Shown: positions 28,286 to 37,226, counted from the first letter of the stretch. The stretch is 55,173 nt of DNA from an uncultured Eubacteriales bacterium (GCA_902778585.1 CACYYD010000013.1:1-55173), one strand, 5' to 3'. Made by a program: numbers and translations. The notes: a model not told the origin generated them from the sequence alone.

Positions 28286-29266
28286 ATGAAGATAGAAGAA
28301 ATTAGGGCAATAAGTGAGGGACCAAAAGAGAGAGGCTGCCGCAATAAAGAGCTGTGCGAGGTCCTGAGCCGAATTGACGAAGCCTTTATTTATTATATTG
28401 ACAGAGAAATCCTGAACCACTCTCCTGAAAGGAGTGCTCTTGAAAACATGTACGATATCCTGACCGGTGAATGCGAAGTGCCTGGAATCACCGGCATGCC
28501 GCGGAGGACTGAGTGGTACAACTCATATCCCTTTGGTATTGAAACTGATGTTGTTTACAGCAGGTTTCTTGGTATTTGCAGGGGGAAAACAAGACTCGAA
28601 GCCGTTTTGAGGGAAGCTGTCAGGCACAGTGATGATGTAGTTAAGTGCTGCCCTCAGTATTCGGAAAGGACAACGGTGATCATTACAGACAAGTGGGAAG
28701 CGAAAACCTTTGCAAAATATGAAAAAAGCTTTATCCGCTATGCATTCAAACATGGCATCTTCCCCATCTTTCTGCTTGTAACAGATTATGGTTACACACA
28801 GATTCCTTTTCTGACGAACGACAGAGACGTAGCCAAGGAATTGATCCTGGATGAGGATGCTGACAGAGATGAAGCGTGGAGGCTGTTCCGTGAACTGCCT
28901 GTGGAATACATTGAGCAGGGAAGTGCATTTAACGCGTTTCAGCGAAATGAGTACACATTCTATTTCAACGATGGGACATGGGAACTAAAGCGTCCATATG
29001 CAGAAAGCAGGATGATCAGGGGCTCAATGCCGTACAGCGCTTCAAAAAAACTCTTCAGCGATGTTCTTTGGATCGCAGATGCTGATGACAGGAACTTATA
29101 CACAGATGCAAGAGGCCTTGACGCCGGTTCTTATTCACTTTCTGTCTTCGGGAAAAGGCTGCACTGGGATGCTTCTACAATAGACGAAAACGGCGATCCT
29201 CGTTATATCAAGCTACACAAAGCAATACATCGACTTATTGATTCACTGGAAAAGACCTATTTATGA
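28286..29266 (+). CDS. Hypothetical protein
   Basis: The 326-residue soluble protein has no motif I recognise. It is alpha/beta in appearance, with a hydrophobic core strand (IFPIFLLVTDYGY, about 158-170) and many aromatic residues. AGGAAG precedes the start. It sits between two small genes with similar ribosome binding sites. A family-specific role cannot be assigned. Confidence 0.5.
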   Translation: MKIEEIRAISEGPKERGCRNKELCEVLSRIDEAFIYYIDREILNHSPERSALENMYDILTGECEVPGITGMPRRTEWYNSYPFGIETDVVYSRFLGICRGKTRLEAVLREAVRHSDDVVKCCPQYSERTTVIITDKWEAKTFAKYEKSFIRYAFKHGIFPIFLLVTDYGYTQIPFLTNDRDVAKELILDEDADRDEAWRLFRELPVEYIEQGSAFNAFQRNEYTFYFNDGTWELKRPYAESRMIRGSMPYSASKKLFSDVLWIADADDRNLYTDARGLDAGSYSLSVFGKRLHWDASTIDENGDPRYIKLHKAIHRLIDSLEKTYL

Positions 29267-29310
29267 TTCGATTGGTAAAATATATATGATCATTGAAAGG
29301 AGAGAAAACA

Positions 29311-29523
29311 ATGGCAAGAGAATTAGTAAAAGACTTTTATGGGCACATCATGGGATCACTGGAAGATCAGGGTGATAGAATCATAGCGAGAGCTTTTCCG
29401 GAGACGATTGTCGGTTACTACTATAAAAGTGAAAACAGGACCAGAGACTTTTATGGAAGAATCGTATCCGAAGGTGATACAACAGCAGCCCTCATTGCGA
29501 AAGCAGACGCTGAAAATAGGTAA
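29311..29523 (+). CDS. Small repeat protein, 4-fold beta-flower-like
   Basis: The 70-residue protein contains two copies of a DFYG-R/H-I motif (KDFYGHIMGSLEDQGD near 8-23; RDFYGRIVSEGDTT near 46-59). Short proteins built of such repeats are annotated as 4-fold beta flower proteins; their function is unknown. The ATG at 29311 follows AAAGGAGAG. The next gene is a WYL regulator 50 bases away. Confidence 0.55.
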   Translation: MARELVKDFYGHIMGSLEDQGDRIIARAFPETIVGYYYKSENRTRDFYGRIVSEGDTTAALIAKADAENR

Positions 29524-29573
29524 ACAAAGTTGTAGAATAGACGAAGAAAAGTTCAAGAAAGGAGACCGCGCTC

Positions 29574-30707
29574 ATGGCAAATGTAGATCAGAAGAATCTG
29601 ATACCGCTTTGCATTCTCGAAGTGCTTCGCAAATACAGTGATCCGGACCATCCGCTCACACATAACATGATCGCGGATCACCTTGAGGAAGACTATGGTA
29701 TCTCTCCGCGTCCCGAAAGGAAATCAATAGGACGTAATCTCGAGAACCTTAAGACACAGATGGATTTGGATATCGAGATAACCCCAAAGGGCAGTTATCT
29801 CGTAAGTCATGATTTCGAGGACTACGAGATCAGGCTGCTCATAGATCTGGTACTCTCAAACAAGTATATTTCCACAATAGAGACAAGGGAACTTGTAAGA
29901 AAGCTGAAGGGTCTATCTGGAATATATTTCAAATCTTACGAAGAAAACCTTCTGACAATCGATGAAAAAAAGAAGACTGACAAACGCGACTTGTATCTTA
30001 AACTTCAGCTGATAAACGATGCCATAAAAAGCGGACGGGATATCAGCTTTGTGCTAGATGAAGACGCGGAATACCCTGACTGGCTGAGTGGGGCTGATTA
30101 TTTGAAGGCAGGTTCAAGTTCGGACGATTCTCCTGACAGTTTCAGCAGAGAAGTACAGATTAAGCCTGAATACCTGGTCCTTATGAATAACAGGTATTAT
30201 GTTGCCTTCAAAGCAATTATTCTGAAAAACATAGGAGGAGATCTTGTAGAAGAACTTGCGTATTGCAGCCTGGATGAAATGAATGAGCTCGATATAGTCG
30301 AACATAAGCAGACATCCCTCCCGAAGAACGCTAAACTATTAAAAAGAGTGGATGTGTCAGAAGCTGCAGTACGTGAGATGGTAGGCAGAGATGTACTCGA
30401 GTATCATGAAGCCGGGAAAATACGTGCGGACCTTCTTATTGACCCTCCGCTTCTAAAGCAGGCTATTGAAACGCTTGGAGAACCCGTTGTAGTTAAGGAC
30501 TATCCATTCCCTCAAAAGCGGGTGTTCATAGATGTAGACAGGGACACCTTTGTAAGGTTTTGGCTGAATCATTCAACCGAAATCAAACTGCTTGGACCTA
30601 AATTTGAAGTCAGCAGGCTGAAGCACTTGCTCAAGATAGCAAATGAGTCGCTCGAAGACACAGAAGCTATCAAAAACCTGCTTGGTATTAAAAAGCATAA
30701 TACATAA
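29574..30707 (+). CDS. WYL-domain transcriptional regulator
   Basis: The 377-residue protein has a winged helix at the N terminus (about 8-70, with MIADHLEEDYGISPRPERKSIGRNLENL) and a WYL-type sensor domain (about 130-260), in which EYLVLMNNRYYVAF takes the place of the usual P-Y-x-L-x-x-x-x-x-W-Y-L run. A C-terminal WCX-like part follows. WYL regulators bind nucleic-acid or nucleotide ligands and often control defence genes. AAAGGAG precedes the start. It closes the unit and is followed by a strong bidirectional terminator. Confidence 0.8.
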   Translation: MANVDQKNLIPLCILEVLRKYSDPDHPLTHNMIADHLEEDYGISPRPERKSIGRNLENLKTQMDLDIEITPKGSYLVSHDFEDYEIRLLIDLVLSNKYISTIETRELVRKLKGLSGIYFKSYEENLLTIDEKKKTDKRDLYLKLQLINDAIKSGRDISFVLDEDAEYPDWLSGADYLKAGSSSDDSPDSFSREVQIKPEYLVLMNNRYYVAFKAIILKNIGGDLVEELAYCSLDEMNELDIVEHKQTSLPKNAKLLKRVDVSEAAVREMVGRDVLEYHEAGKIRADLLIDPPLLKQAIETLGEPVVVKDYPFPQKRVFIDVDRDTFVRFWLNHSTEIKLLGPKFEVSRLKHLLKIANESLEDTEAIKNLLGIKKHNT

Positions 30708-30734
30708 CTGCATTTTTAATTATTCTGAAAGCGT

Positions 30735-30767
30735 GAAAACTCCGGCTGAAAAAGGGCCGGAGTTTTC
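30735..30767. terminator. Bidirectional terminator
   Basis: GAAAACTCCGGC (30735-30746) pairs perfectly with GCCGGAGTTTTC (30756-30767). The A and T tracts at the stem ends allow it to work in either direction. Confidence 0.8.
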
Positions 30768-30888
30768 TCATACACGAAAAACAGCAAAAAAGGCCTGAAA
30801 TCAACATTGTTTCGATGGCAAAATGTGTACAGTTTTTTGGATAAGCTTTGTGTAATAATGTCTTCACTGAACGGAAGTCTTAAGCTAA

Positions 30889-30919
30889 TTGACAATTACA
30901 CGATAACGTGTTAATGTCA
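30889..30919 (+). promoter_or_regulatory. Promoter with overlapping inverted repeat for the HTH-MNT gene
   Basis: The TTGACA at 30889-30894 is a consensus -35 box. It overlaps a 30-base inverted repeat (30890-30902 with 30907-30919) in which 11 of 13 base pairs match. The HTH at the N terminus of the next gene may bind it and repress its own transcription. The -10 element is unclear (near 30910-30917). Confidence 0.55.
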
Positions 30920-30933
30920 AATTGGGAGAAACT

Positions 30934-31473
30934 ATGGAAAACTACATTACTGTTACTGAATATGCAAACCTTTATCATAAGGACCCGGGCAATATACGCA
31001 GACACCTTGCATCAGGCCGCATGGAAGGACTCAAAATTGGGAACCAATGGGTTGTTTCCAGAGAGGAGAAGTATCCTTCCGATGGCCGCAGAAAAAGCGG
31101 CAGATATTGTGGTTGGAGAAAAAAGATCGCGCTCAATGCGGACAAGGAACTTTCGGCTGCAATCAAGGACCTGGTAAGAGATTTGACTTCAATATTTGGT
31201 AAGTCGCTCGAGTCAGTTGTTCTTTATGGTTCTTATGCAAGAGGTAAACAGACTCCGGAGTCAGATGTTGATATTGTACTTTTCATGACAAGTCAGCCTG
31301 ACAGACGGGCAACTGAAGAAATGATAAGCTGTATCGCTAAGCGCGAACTGGAATGTGGCAGGGGGTTGTCTGTAGTTGACATACAGAAATCTCAATTTGA
31401 AAAGTGGAAAAACAGCCTTCCGCTCTATATGAACATAGAAAAGGAGGGCATTGAACTTTGGAAAGCAAAATAA
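30934..31473 (+). CDS. HTH-MNT nucleotidyltransferase (antitoxin of a HEPN-MNT module)
   Basis: The 179-residue protein joins an excisionase-like HTH (about 1-50) to a minimal nucleotidyltransferase (about 75-175). The MNT active site is GSYARGKQTPESDVDIVLF, with the G-S motif and the D-x-D pair. In HEPN-MNT modules, MNT proteins silence the HEPN ribonuclease by adding AMP to a tyrosine. The fused HTH would add autorepression. GGGAG lies before ATG 30934. The HEPN partner that should follow is truncated (31458-31541), so the antitoxin is now alone. Confidence 0.8.
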   Translation: MENYITVTEYANLYHKDPGNIRRHLASGRMEGLKIGNQWVVSREEKYPSDGRRKSGRYCGWRKKIALNADKELSAAIKDLVRDLTSIFGKSLESVVLYGSYARGKQTPESDVDIVLFMTSQPDRRATEEMISCIAKRELECGRGLSVVDIQKSQFEKWKNSLPLYMNIEKEGIELWKAK

Positions 31474-31541
31474 AAAGTCTGGCTGCCTACAGGTTGCAGA
31501 AAGCAGAGATGAATCTATCACTGGCCAATGATCTGAAATGA
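31458..31541 (+). pseudogene. N-terminal remnant of the HEPN toxin
   Basis: From TTG 31458 the frame reads MESKIKSLAAYRLQKAEMN... for 27 residues, overlapping the MNT stop by 16 bases. The pattern LAxYRLxxAxxxL is how HEPN toxins of this type start. The catalytic R-x4-6-H part is missing, so the toxin is dead. The stop codon overlaps the ATG of the phosphoesterase gene, so a deletion joined the toxin to that gene. Confidence 0.65.
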
Positions 31542-32758
31542 GCAAAAGTAAACGAATCATAATAATCGCACTGATTCTTGCCGTTGCCGCGGCCGCTTTT
31601 GGTGCTTTCAGGGCGGACAGGCTTCGCCGAGCTGACAGCTCAGATATGAGCAGGACTGAGACAGCTGCGGAGGAGAGCGCCAAGGCGGAAGAAACCGCAG
31701 CTGCCGACAATTCTGAGCCGCTTGCGACGCTGTTCTTTGCGTCGGACTACCAGTATGAGCCTGGATTCGCTGCGCCGGCGGACACACTGCGAGCGGTACT
31801 GAGTGCGGCTAAGGCAGATGGCAAAAGCATAGACAAAGTCATAATGTGCGGAGATTACTCTAACGACAGCAAGCTGCACGACTATCAGGTGAGTCCTGAC
31901 GGAGCGATCGAAGAGATAAAAGGCATCGTCAGTTCTGTGTATCCCGAGGCTGTCGGCGAAAAAGCATTGTTTGTTCAGGGCAATCACGACAGGATGACCG
32001 ATCAGATCACCCCGAGCGGACTCTACGAAGAGAAAGACTACCTCATATATATACTCAATACCGAAGAGGACTTCCCATGGAAGCAGGGAAAGACTGCCGG
32101 CTGCCTCGCGAAGGTGCGTAAGTCTGCGGCAGAGATGAAAGAATGCTTCGATGGGCTCATCGAAAAAGGCGAGACAAGGCCGGTCTTTATAGCAGGCCAC
32201 GTGCCACTGCATTTCACTGCGAGGACTTCTTCGAGACATTCGACCGGCGACAATCTCTATTCATCACTCATCTTTGACGTCGTGAACGAGGCTGCGAAGT
32301 CGCTCGACATAGTCTATGTGCACGGCCACAACCACTCCAAAGGCTGGGACTGCTACATGGGCGGAAGCTGTGCATTCAAGGCTCCTGGCGACACTATCCT
32401 TATCCCGGCATTCACAGAAGATAAGATAACAACAGACGAGTACACTGAGGAGATCCTGAACTTCACATATCTGAACGCGGGCTACACCGGCTACTATATG
32501 AACTGCGGGTCAAAAGAGCGTGAGAATGAAGGCCTTGAAAAATACAAAGCAGCCGATGAGACGCTTACTGGGACGGTCGCAGAGATATACAGAGACAAAA
32601 TCGTCCTGTCCCGTTTTGACAGCGAAGGAGTCCATGCACTAGGCAGCAAAGGAGCCGCCGACCCGTACAAAGGAGGCATAGACGCAGGACTCATAAAAGA
32701 AAACAGCTACAGCAAGGAGACACCGAGCCCGCACGAAACAGAGCGCAGAGGGCACTGA
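31538..32758 (+). CDS. Membrane-anchored or secreted metallophosphoesterase
   Basis: The 406-residue protein has an N-terminal hydrophobic segment (about 6-24) and an Ala/Glu-rich linker, then a calcineurin-like phosphoesterase domain. Its metal-binding motifs are ASDYQYE (the first D), CGDYSND, QGNHDR, GHVPLH and VHGHNHS in the usual order. It probably cleaves a phosphoester outside the membrane; the substrate is not known. No ribosome binding site is visible because the gene now begins inside the HEPN remnant, and it may have lost its own promoter. Confidence 0.8.
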   Translation: MSKSKRIIIIALILAVAAAAFGAFRADRLRRADSSDMSRTETAAEESAKAEETAAADNSEPLATLFFASDYQYEPGFAAPADTLRAVLSAAKADGKSIDKVIMCGDYSNDSKLHDYQVSPDGAIEEIKGIVSSVYPEAVGEKALFVQGNHDRMTDQITPSGLYEEKDYLIYILNTEEDFPWKQGKTAGCLAKVRKSAAEMKECFDGLIEKGETRPVFIAGHVPLHFTARTSSRHSTGDNLYSSLIFDVVNEAAKSLDIVYVHGHNHSKGWDCYMGGSCAFKAPGDTILIPAFTEDKITTDEYTEEILNFTYLNAGYTGYYMNCGSKERENEGLEKYKAADETLTGTVAEIYRDKIVLSRFDSEGVHALGSKGAADPYKGGIDAGLIKENSYSKETPSPHETERRGH

Positions 32759-32996
32759 TCGCAATGCGCAGCAAACCGCAGCACAAATGGCATTGCGGCA
32801 CTTGCGCTGATGTAGTAAAGTTGAGATTGGGTACGGCCGCCTCGGCCAGAAGGGACAAAGACAACAGTTATTTCTCAGAAGCAGCAAAAGAGCTACATGA
32901 AAGGAAGAACAATGTAGAATGCACGTAATACAAAGCGTTGCGGCCCGCCTGAGGCAGCCAGCCAACAGATACGACCGGCCTGACAGGGAGCGACAT

Positions 32997-35174
32997 ATGG
33001 GTAAAAGAGACTTGAGACAAGTGAAACGCATTATGGCAGTTCTGCTTTGTGCGTTTATTTTTATTGCTTTCACACCGGCGCCGGCATTCGCGCTCGAATC
33101 TGAGGGCGCTGAAGCTGCAGAAGAGATCGAAACCGAATTAGCAGAAGCAGCTGCCGACGCAGTGCTGGAAGAGACTCCGGCTGAGGTACCGGCTGAGGCG
33201 CTATCGACCGGAGAAGAGACATCAACCGAAGAAGCGTCAAAAGAAACCGCGGCAGCCGAAGAGATAGAACTCGGAACCGCAGGCCCGGGAACGGTCGAAC
33301 CCAACACATCACTCGGCGATCCGGACTCTCTCCTTGAAGGCTACATGGACAAGCAGCTCAAGGAAGAGCTCGGCACAGTACCGGCCCAGAAGAGCCTGAA
33401 AAAGAAGGCCGCAGCTTCAAAGCGACGCGAGACTTTGACCAGCGGAGGAAAGGTCATCTACGACGGTCTGAAAGAGTTTGCTGACAGCGTGGCTTCGGGC
33501 AGCAAAGCGTCATCTATCGCCGCAGTAGATATAACAGACGTATTCAGCGATTACTTTGTAAGTAAGACAGTCGACGGCACAGTATACAATGCTGTCACCA
33601 GCCAGAGCCTCGGCATCAGCAGCGCGGTATACGTAAAGAAGACCGTCAACGGCGTTGAATACTGGACATTCTCTGACGAGGCCAAAGCCAAGCTCTACGA
33701 TTTCGAAAAAGTCCTGTACGCCCTGATGGCAGACGAGCCGTACGCTTTCTACTGGTATGACAAGACAGAAGGTGTCGCTTACGCCGTCGACGGGCTCCGA
33801 ATAAATAGAACGGGCACAACTTCCGACCTCTATTTCGTGGCAGGTACAAGACCGCATTTCACAGCCTGGTTCACTGTATCGACTGACTACAGCGCGGATG
33901 GTACAGGCAGCTATACGGTCGACACATCAAAGACCGGCAAGGCCGCAGAGGCCGTAGCAAATGCCGCAAAGATCATCACAGACAACGCGTCCGCGACAGA
34001 CCTCGCAAAACTGACAGCATACAAGAATAAGATCTGCGAGCTTACGTCGTACAACAACGCGGCGGTCATTAACCCAGACTATCCGTACGGCGATCCGTGG
34101 CAGATGATCCACGTTTTCGACGACGATACCACGACAAACGTAGTCTGTGAGGGATATGCCAAGGCCTTCCAGTACCTCTGCGATCACACAAACTTCGCCG
34201 ACAGCAGCATAGAGTGCGACTCCGTGTCCGGCATAATGCGATGCGGCACAGGCGCGGGCCTTCACATGTGGAACATCCTCCACATGGACGACGGAGAAAA
34301 CTACCTCGCAGATGTAACGAATTCCGATACAGGAACCATAGGCAGCAGGGGAGGACTCTTCCTGTCGCCGGCGCTCGCGGGAGGCAGCGTCAGCAGCGGC
34401 TACGGCTATGACGTCGGCACCGACGGAAAGGCAGATGTCACATATATATATGACGAGGAGACCCTCAGCATATTCTCCGACAGCGAACTCATGATGGCAG
34501 AGTCCGAATATCTAGCGCACGAACACGTCCTGAAAGACATCAGCTACGAATGGTCTGCGGACGGAAAAACCTGCACCGCGCATGCGTCATGCGAGACAGG
34601 CGGCGAGACCCTCACAAGAAAGGCTGTCGTTACAGGCGAGGTGAAGACCCCGGCGACATGCGCTGAGAAGGGAGTCACCACATACACCGCGACGTTCAGG
34701 CAGGCGGGGCTCGAGACCCAGACCATAGATATAGAAGACATCCCGGCTCACGGCCACAGATATCACGCAGCCGTTACCAGGGCAGCCTCGGAAGGCGTCA
34801 CCGGCATCATGACATACACATGCAGCGTCTGCGGCGACAGATATACAAGAACCATCCCGGCGATCTACTACCCGGCAGACCTTCCGGTCGTAAAGATCTC
34901 CAAGCCGAAAGCCGGCAAGGGAAAGATGACCGTAAAGTGGAAGAAGGTCAGCAAGAAGAATCAGAAAAAGATTCAGGGGATAGAGATCCAGGTTGCAACG
35001 GACCCGGGCTTCACAAACATCGTAAGGACCGCGTACGCCGGCAAGAAGAAAACATCCAAGGCCATCAAGGGCCTGTCGAGAAAGACGGTGTACTATGTCC
35101 GCATAAGGGCGTATAATAACGCGGGCGGCAGGCATGTATCCACCTGGAGATCAAAGTCTGTCAAAGTGAAATAG
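32997..35174 (+). CDS. Secreted transglutaminase-like protein with a fibronectin type III domain
   Basis: A signal peptide (about 12-36, cleavage after PAFA) precedes an acidic low-complexity region (37-110). A transglutaminase/protease-like core follows: VVCEGYAKAFQYLC gives the Cys, HMWNILHMDD the His, and the Asp follows in ADVTNSD. Two Cys-x-x-Cys or Cys-rich beta segments and a C-terminal fibronectin type III domain (about 640-725) end it. Proteins of this kind act on the cell surface in Clostridia. ATG 32997 with GGGAG was preferred to the upstream in-frame ATG. galE lies 20 bases downstream. Confidence 0.8.
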   Translation: MGKRDLRQVKRIMAVLLCAFIFIAFTPAPAFALESEGAEAAEEIETELAEAAADAVLEETPAEVPAEALSTGEETSTEEASKETAAAEEIELGTAGPGTVEPNTSLGDPDSLLEGYMDKQLKEELGTVPAQKSLKKKAAASKRRETLTSGGKVIYDGLKEFADSVASGSKASSIAAVDITDVFSDYFVSKTVDGTVYNAVTSQSLGISSAVYVKKTVNGVEYWTFSDEAKAKLYDFEKVLYALMADEPYAFYWYDKTEGVAYAVDGLRINRTGTTSDLYFVAGTRPHFTAWFTVSTDYSADGTGSYTVDTSKTGKAAEAVANAAKIITDNASATDLAKLTAYKNKICELTSYNNAAVINPDYPYGDPWQMIHVFDDDTTTNVVCEGYAKAFQYLCDHTNFADSSIECDSVSGIMRCGTGAGLHMWNILHMDDGENYLADVTNSDTGTIGSRGGLFLSPALAGGSVSSGYGYDVGTDGKADVTYIYDEETLSIFSDSELMMAESEYLAHEHVLKDISYEWSADGKTCTAHASCETGGETLTRKAVVTGEVKTPATCAEKGVTTYTATFRQAGLETQTIDIEDIPAHGHRYHAAVTRAASEGVTGIMTYTCSVCGDRYTRTIPAIYYPADLPVVKISKPKAGKGKMTVKWKKVSKKNQKKIQGIEIQVATDPGFTNIVRTAYAGKKKTSKAIKGLSRKTVYYVRIRAYNNAGGRHVSTWRSKSVKVK

Positions 35175-35194
35175 ACAAAACAGGAGATAAACGC

Positions 35195-36232
35195 ATGAAG
35201 ACATTACTCACAGGCGGAGCAGGATACATAGGATCGCACACGGCAGTCGCCATGCTTGAGGCAGGCCACGAGGTCGCTGTTGTAGACAATTACGCAAACA
35301 GTTCGGCGGAGGCAATCGCGAGAGTGGAGAAGATCACCGGCAAAAAGGTGGCGCTCTACGAGGCAGACGTTGCCGACAAGGAGCGCATGATGGAGATACT
35401 GAAGGCAGAGATGCCGGACTGCATCATCCACTTTGCGGGGCTTAAAGCGGTCGGCGAGTCGGTCGCAATGCCGGTCGAGTACTACAGAAACAACATCGAT
35501 ACTACCCTGACACTCCTCGAGTGCATGAGAGAGCTCGGCCTCACAAGCATCGTATTCTCGAGCTCGGCGACAGTTTACGGCGAAGACAATGTGCCGCCGT
35601 TCACAGAGACAGCCCCGAAGGGAATGTGCACAAACCCGTACGGCTGGACAAAGTGGATGCAGGAACAGATGCTGACAGACGCTGCGAAGGCTAGCGAAAA
35701 AGGCGAGGACTGGAAGACGCCGCTGTCAGTCGTGCTGCTGAGATACTTCAATCCGGTAGGCGCTCACGAGAGCGGACTCATCGGAGAGGATCCGCAGGGC
35801 ATCCCTAACAACCTGATGCCGTACATCTCGCAGGTGGCGGTCGGAAGACGCGATCACCTGACGGTCTTTGGTGATGACTACGACACACCGGACGGCACAT
35901 GCCGCAGAGACTACATCCACGTGATGGACCTGGCAGAAGGTCACGTAAAGGCTGCAGAGTACGCAGCAGAGCATAAGGGTACAGAGGTGTTTAACCTTGG
36001 AACAGGTGAACCATACAGCGTGCTCGAGATGGTAAAGGCCTTTGGCCGCGCATGCGGACACGATGTAGCCTACGAAATAGGCGCAAGAAGAGCCGGCGAT
36101 GTGCAGGACAGCTGGGCCGACGCATCAAAGGCAAAAGCCGTGCTCGGCTGGGAAGCAAGCCGCGGGATCGACGAGATCTGCCGCGACGCCTGGAACTGGC
36201 AGAGCCACAATCCTCAGGGATATACGAAATAA
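35195..36232 (+). CDS. galE: UDP-glucose 4-epimerase
   Basis: The 345-residue SDR enzyme interconverts UDP-glucose and UDP-galactose, providing galactose for envelope polymers or Leloir catabolism. GGAGYIGSHT is the NAD site, SSSATVYG holds the catalytic Ser, and NPYGWTKWMQE the Tyr-x3-Lys pair. NPVGAHESGLIGEDPQGIPNNLMPY is typical of GalE. It has an AGGAG site. Confidence 0.95.
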   Translation: MKTLLTGGAGYIGSHTAVAMLEAGHEVAVVDNYANSSAEAIARVEKITGKKVALYEADVADKERMMEILKAEMPDCIIHFAGLKAVGESVAMPVEYYRNNIDTTLTLLECMRELGLTSIVFSSSATVYGEDNVPPFTETAPKGMCTNPYGWTKWMQEQMLTDAAKASEKGEDWKTPLSVVLLRYFNPVGAHESGLIGEDPQGIPNNLMPYISQVAVGRRDHLTVFGDDYDTPDGTCRRDYIHVMDLAEGHVKAAEYAAEHKGTEVFNLGTGEPYSVLEMVKAFGRACGHDVAYEIGARRAGDVQDSWADASKAKAVLGWEASRGIDEICRDAWNWQSHNPQGYTK

Positions 36233-36236
36233 TATA

Positions 36237-36773
36237 CTAGCGGGCAACAAACCCGTTTTCTTCCAGCTCGGGATAAAATAAAGGATCTTCGGGATTTCTG
36301 GATCTGAATTTGATCACCAGATCACAATCGAGCGCGTTTGCTATTCTCTGTAGCGTTTTCACAGAAGGATTGGCGATACCGCGCTCGATTTTTGATATAT
36401 CCGATTGATCAATGCCGGTCTTCTCAGCCAGAGCAGCCTGTGAAACACCTCGGCTTTTCCTTGCGGCTGAGACAGGCGCACCAAAGTTTCCCGCTTGAAA
36501 AGGATCCGTTTTACGGACTGTTGTCCCGCAATCGTATATTTCTTCAGTTTCGATATCCAGAAAGTCTGTCCAGTATATATAGAAACTGTTCAACTGGCCC
36601 GATTCAAAAAGAACTCTGTCTTCCAGAGCCCTGTATTCTGGGAACTCATCGAATTGCGCTGACATATCAAATCGCTTGACGAGGCCGTCCTCGAAAGTCA
36701 CTTCAAGGTTTGTTCCTTCAAGAAATCTCAGCTGAAGAGCTTTATGATATTTATCTTTATGTACATGTGCCAT
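36237..36773 (-). CDS. DUF2442 and XRE-HTH protein (antitoxin-like)
   Basis: The 178-residue protein has a DUF2442 domain (about 10-85, with FEDGLVKRFDM) and an XRE helix-turn-helix (about 100-160, ALAEKTGIDQSDISKIERG). DUF2442 proteins are frequently encoded beside DUF4160 proteins; here the DUF4160 gene is 11 bases upstream in the same operon. The HTH probably binds the palindrome in the promoter at 37059-37088. This pair is a likely toxin-antitoxin module, with this protein as antitoxin/repressor. Confidence 0.75.
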   Translation of the reverse strand: MAHVHKDKYHKALQLRFLEGTNLEVTFEDGLVKRFDMSAQFDEFPEYRALEDRVLFESGQLNSFYIYWTDFLDIETEEIYDCGTTVRKTDPFQAGNFGAPVSAARKSRGVSQAALAEKTGIDQSDISKIERGIANPSVKTLQRIANALDCDLVIKFRSRNPEDPLFYPELEENGFVAR

Positions 36774-36784
36774 CGAAAATACTC

Positions 36785-37042
36785 CTATCTAATAGGCTCA
36801 AGTCTCTTATACACACCCGTTTCCCACATCTCCAGAAGGTCTTCCTGATACTTAAGGATAAATGTCACCACCATCTTTCTGGCTTTGCCTGGGAAATCTT
36901 TTCCTTGCATCAATTCTCCTGTCCTTATGTCGAATGTAGCGACGCAGTCCGGTGTGATTGCATGTATGTGTGGAGGATTATGTTCCTTTGCACGTGGGTA
37001 CATAATAATGGTTATGCCATAGAAATAGCTTATTGTAGGCAT
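36785..37042 (-). CDS. DUF4160 protein (toxin-like)
   Basis: The 85-residue protein shows the DUF4160 core: PTISYFYGITIIMYPRAKEHNPPHIHA, with a conserved Pro-Pro-His-x-His. It is usually paired with DUF2442 proteins, as here. The ribosome binding site is AAGGAG. Activity is not established for the family as far as I know; the conserved histidines suggest a catalytic or metal site. Confidence 0.75.
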   Translation of the reverse strand: MPTISYFYGITIIMYPRAKEHNPPHIHAITPDCVATFDIRTGELMQGKDFPGKARKMVVTFILKYQEDLLEMWETGVYKRLEPIR

Positions 37043-37058
37043 GTGCTTTCTCCTTCCG

Positions 37059-37088
37059 ATTATAGGGGATATATCCCATATATGTCAA
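37059..37088 (-). promoter_or_regulatory. Promoter and operator of the DUF4160/DUF2442 pair
   Basis: On the minus strand TTGACA (37083-37088) and TATAAT (37059-37064) are consensus boxes 18 bases apart. A perfect 12-base palindrome, GGGATATATCCC (37066-37077), fills the spacer. A repressor bound there would exclude RNA polymerase, as in autoregulated toxin-antitoxin operons. Confidence 0.75.
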
Positions 37089-37183
37089 CAGCGATGATTC
37101 ACTGAAATAGTCCCATAATCAAAGAGAAAAAACTGTACAGGTTTCGGAGTGCAAAAAATGCAGGAATCAGGGCAAAATAAAAA

Positions 37184-37226
37184 ATCCGGTCAATGATCGC
37201 CGGATAAGGGGCGATCATTGTCGGAT
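37184..37226 (-). terminator. Terminator after dtd
   Basis: CAATGATCGCC (37191-37201) pairs with GGCGATCATTG (37210-37220), with further pairing outside. On the minus strand it is followed by a long T-rich tract. It ends the leftward dtd transcript. Confidence 0.8.

Noticed and set aside
37191..37220. Strong hairpin as a small RNA or CRISPR-like unit
   Set aside because: It stands alone and is followed by a T-tract after dtd, so it is a terminator.
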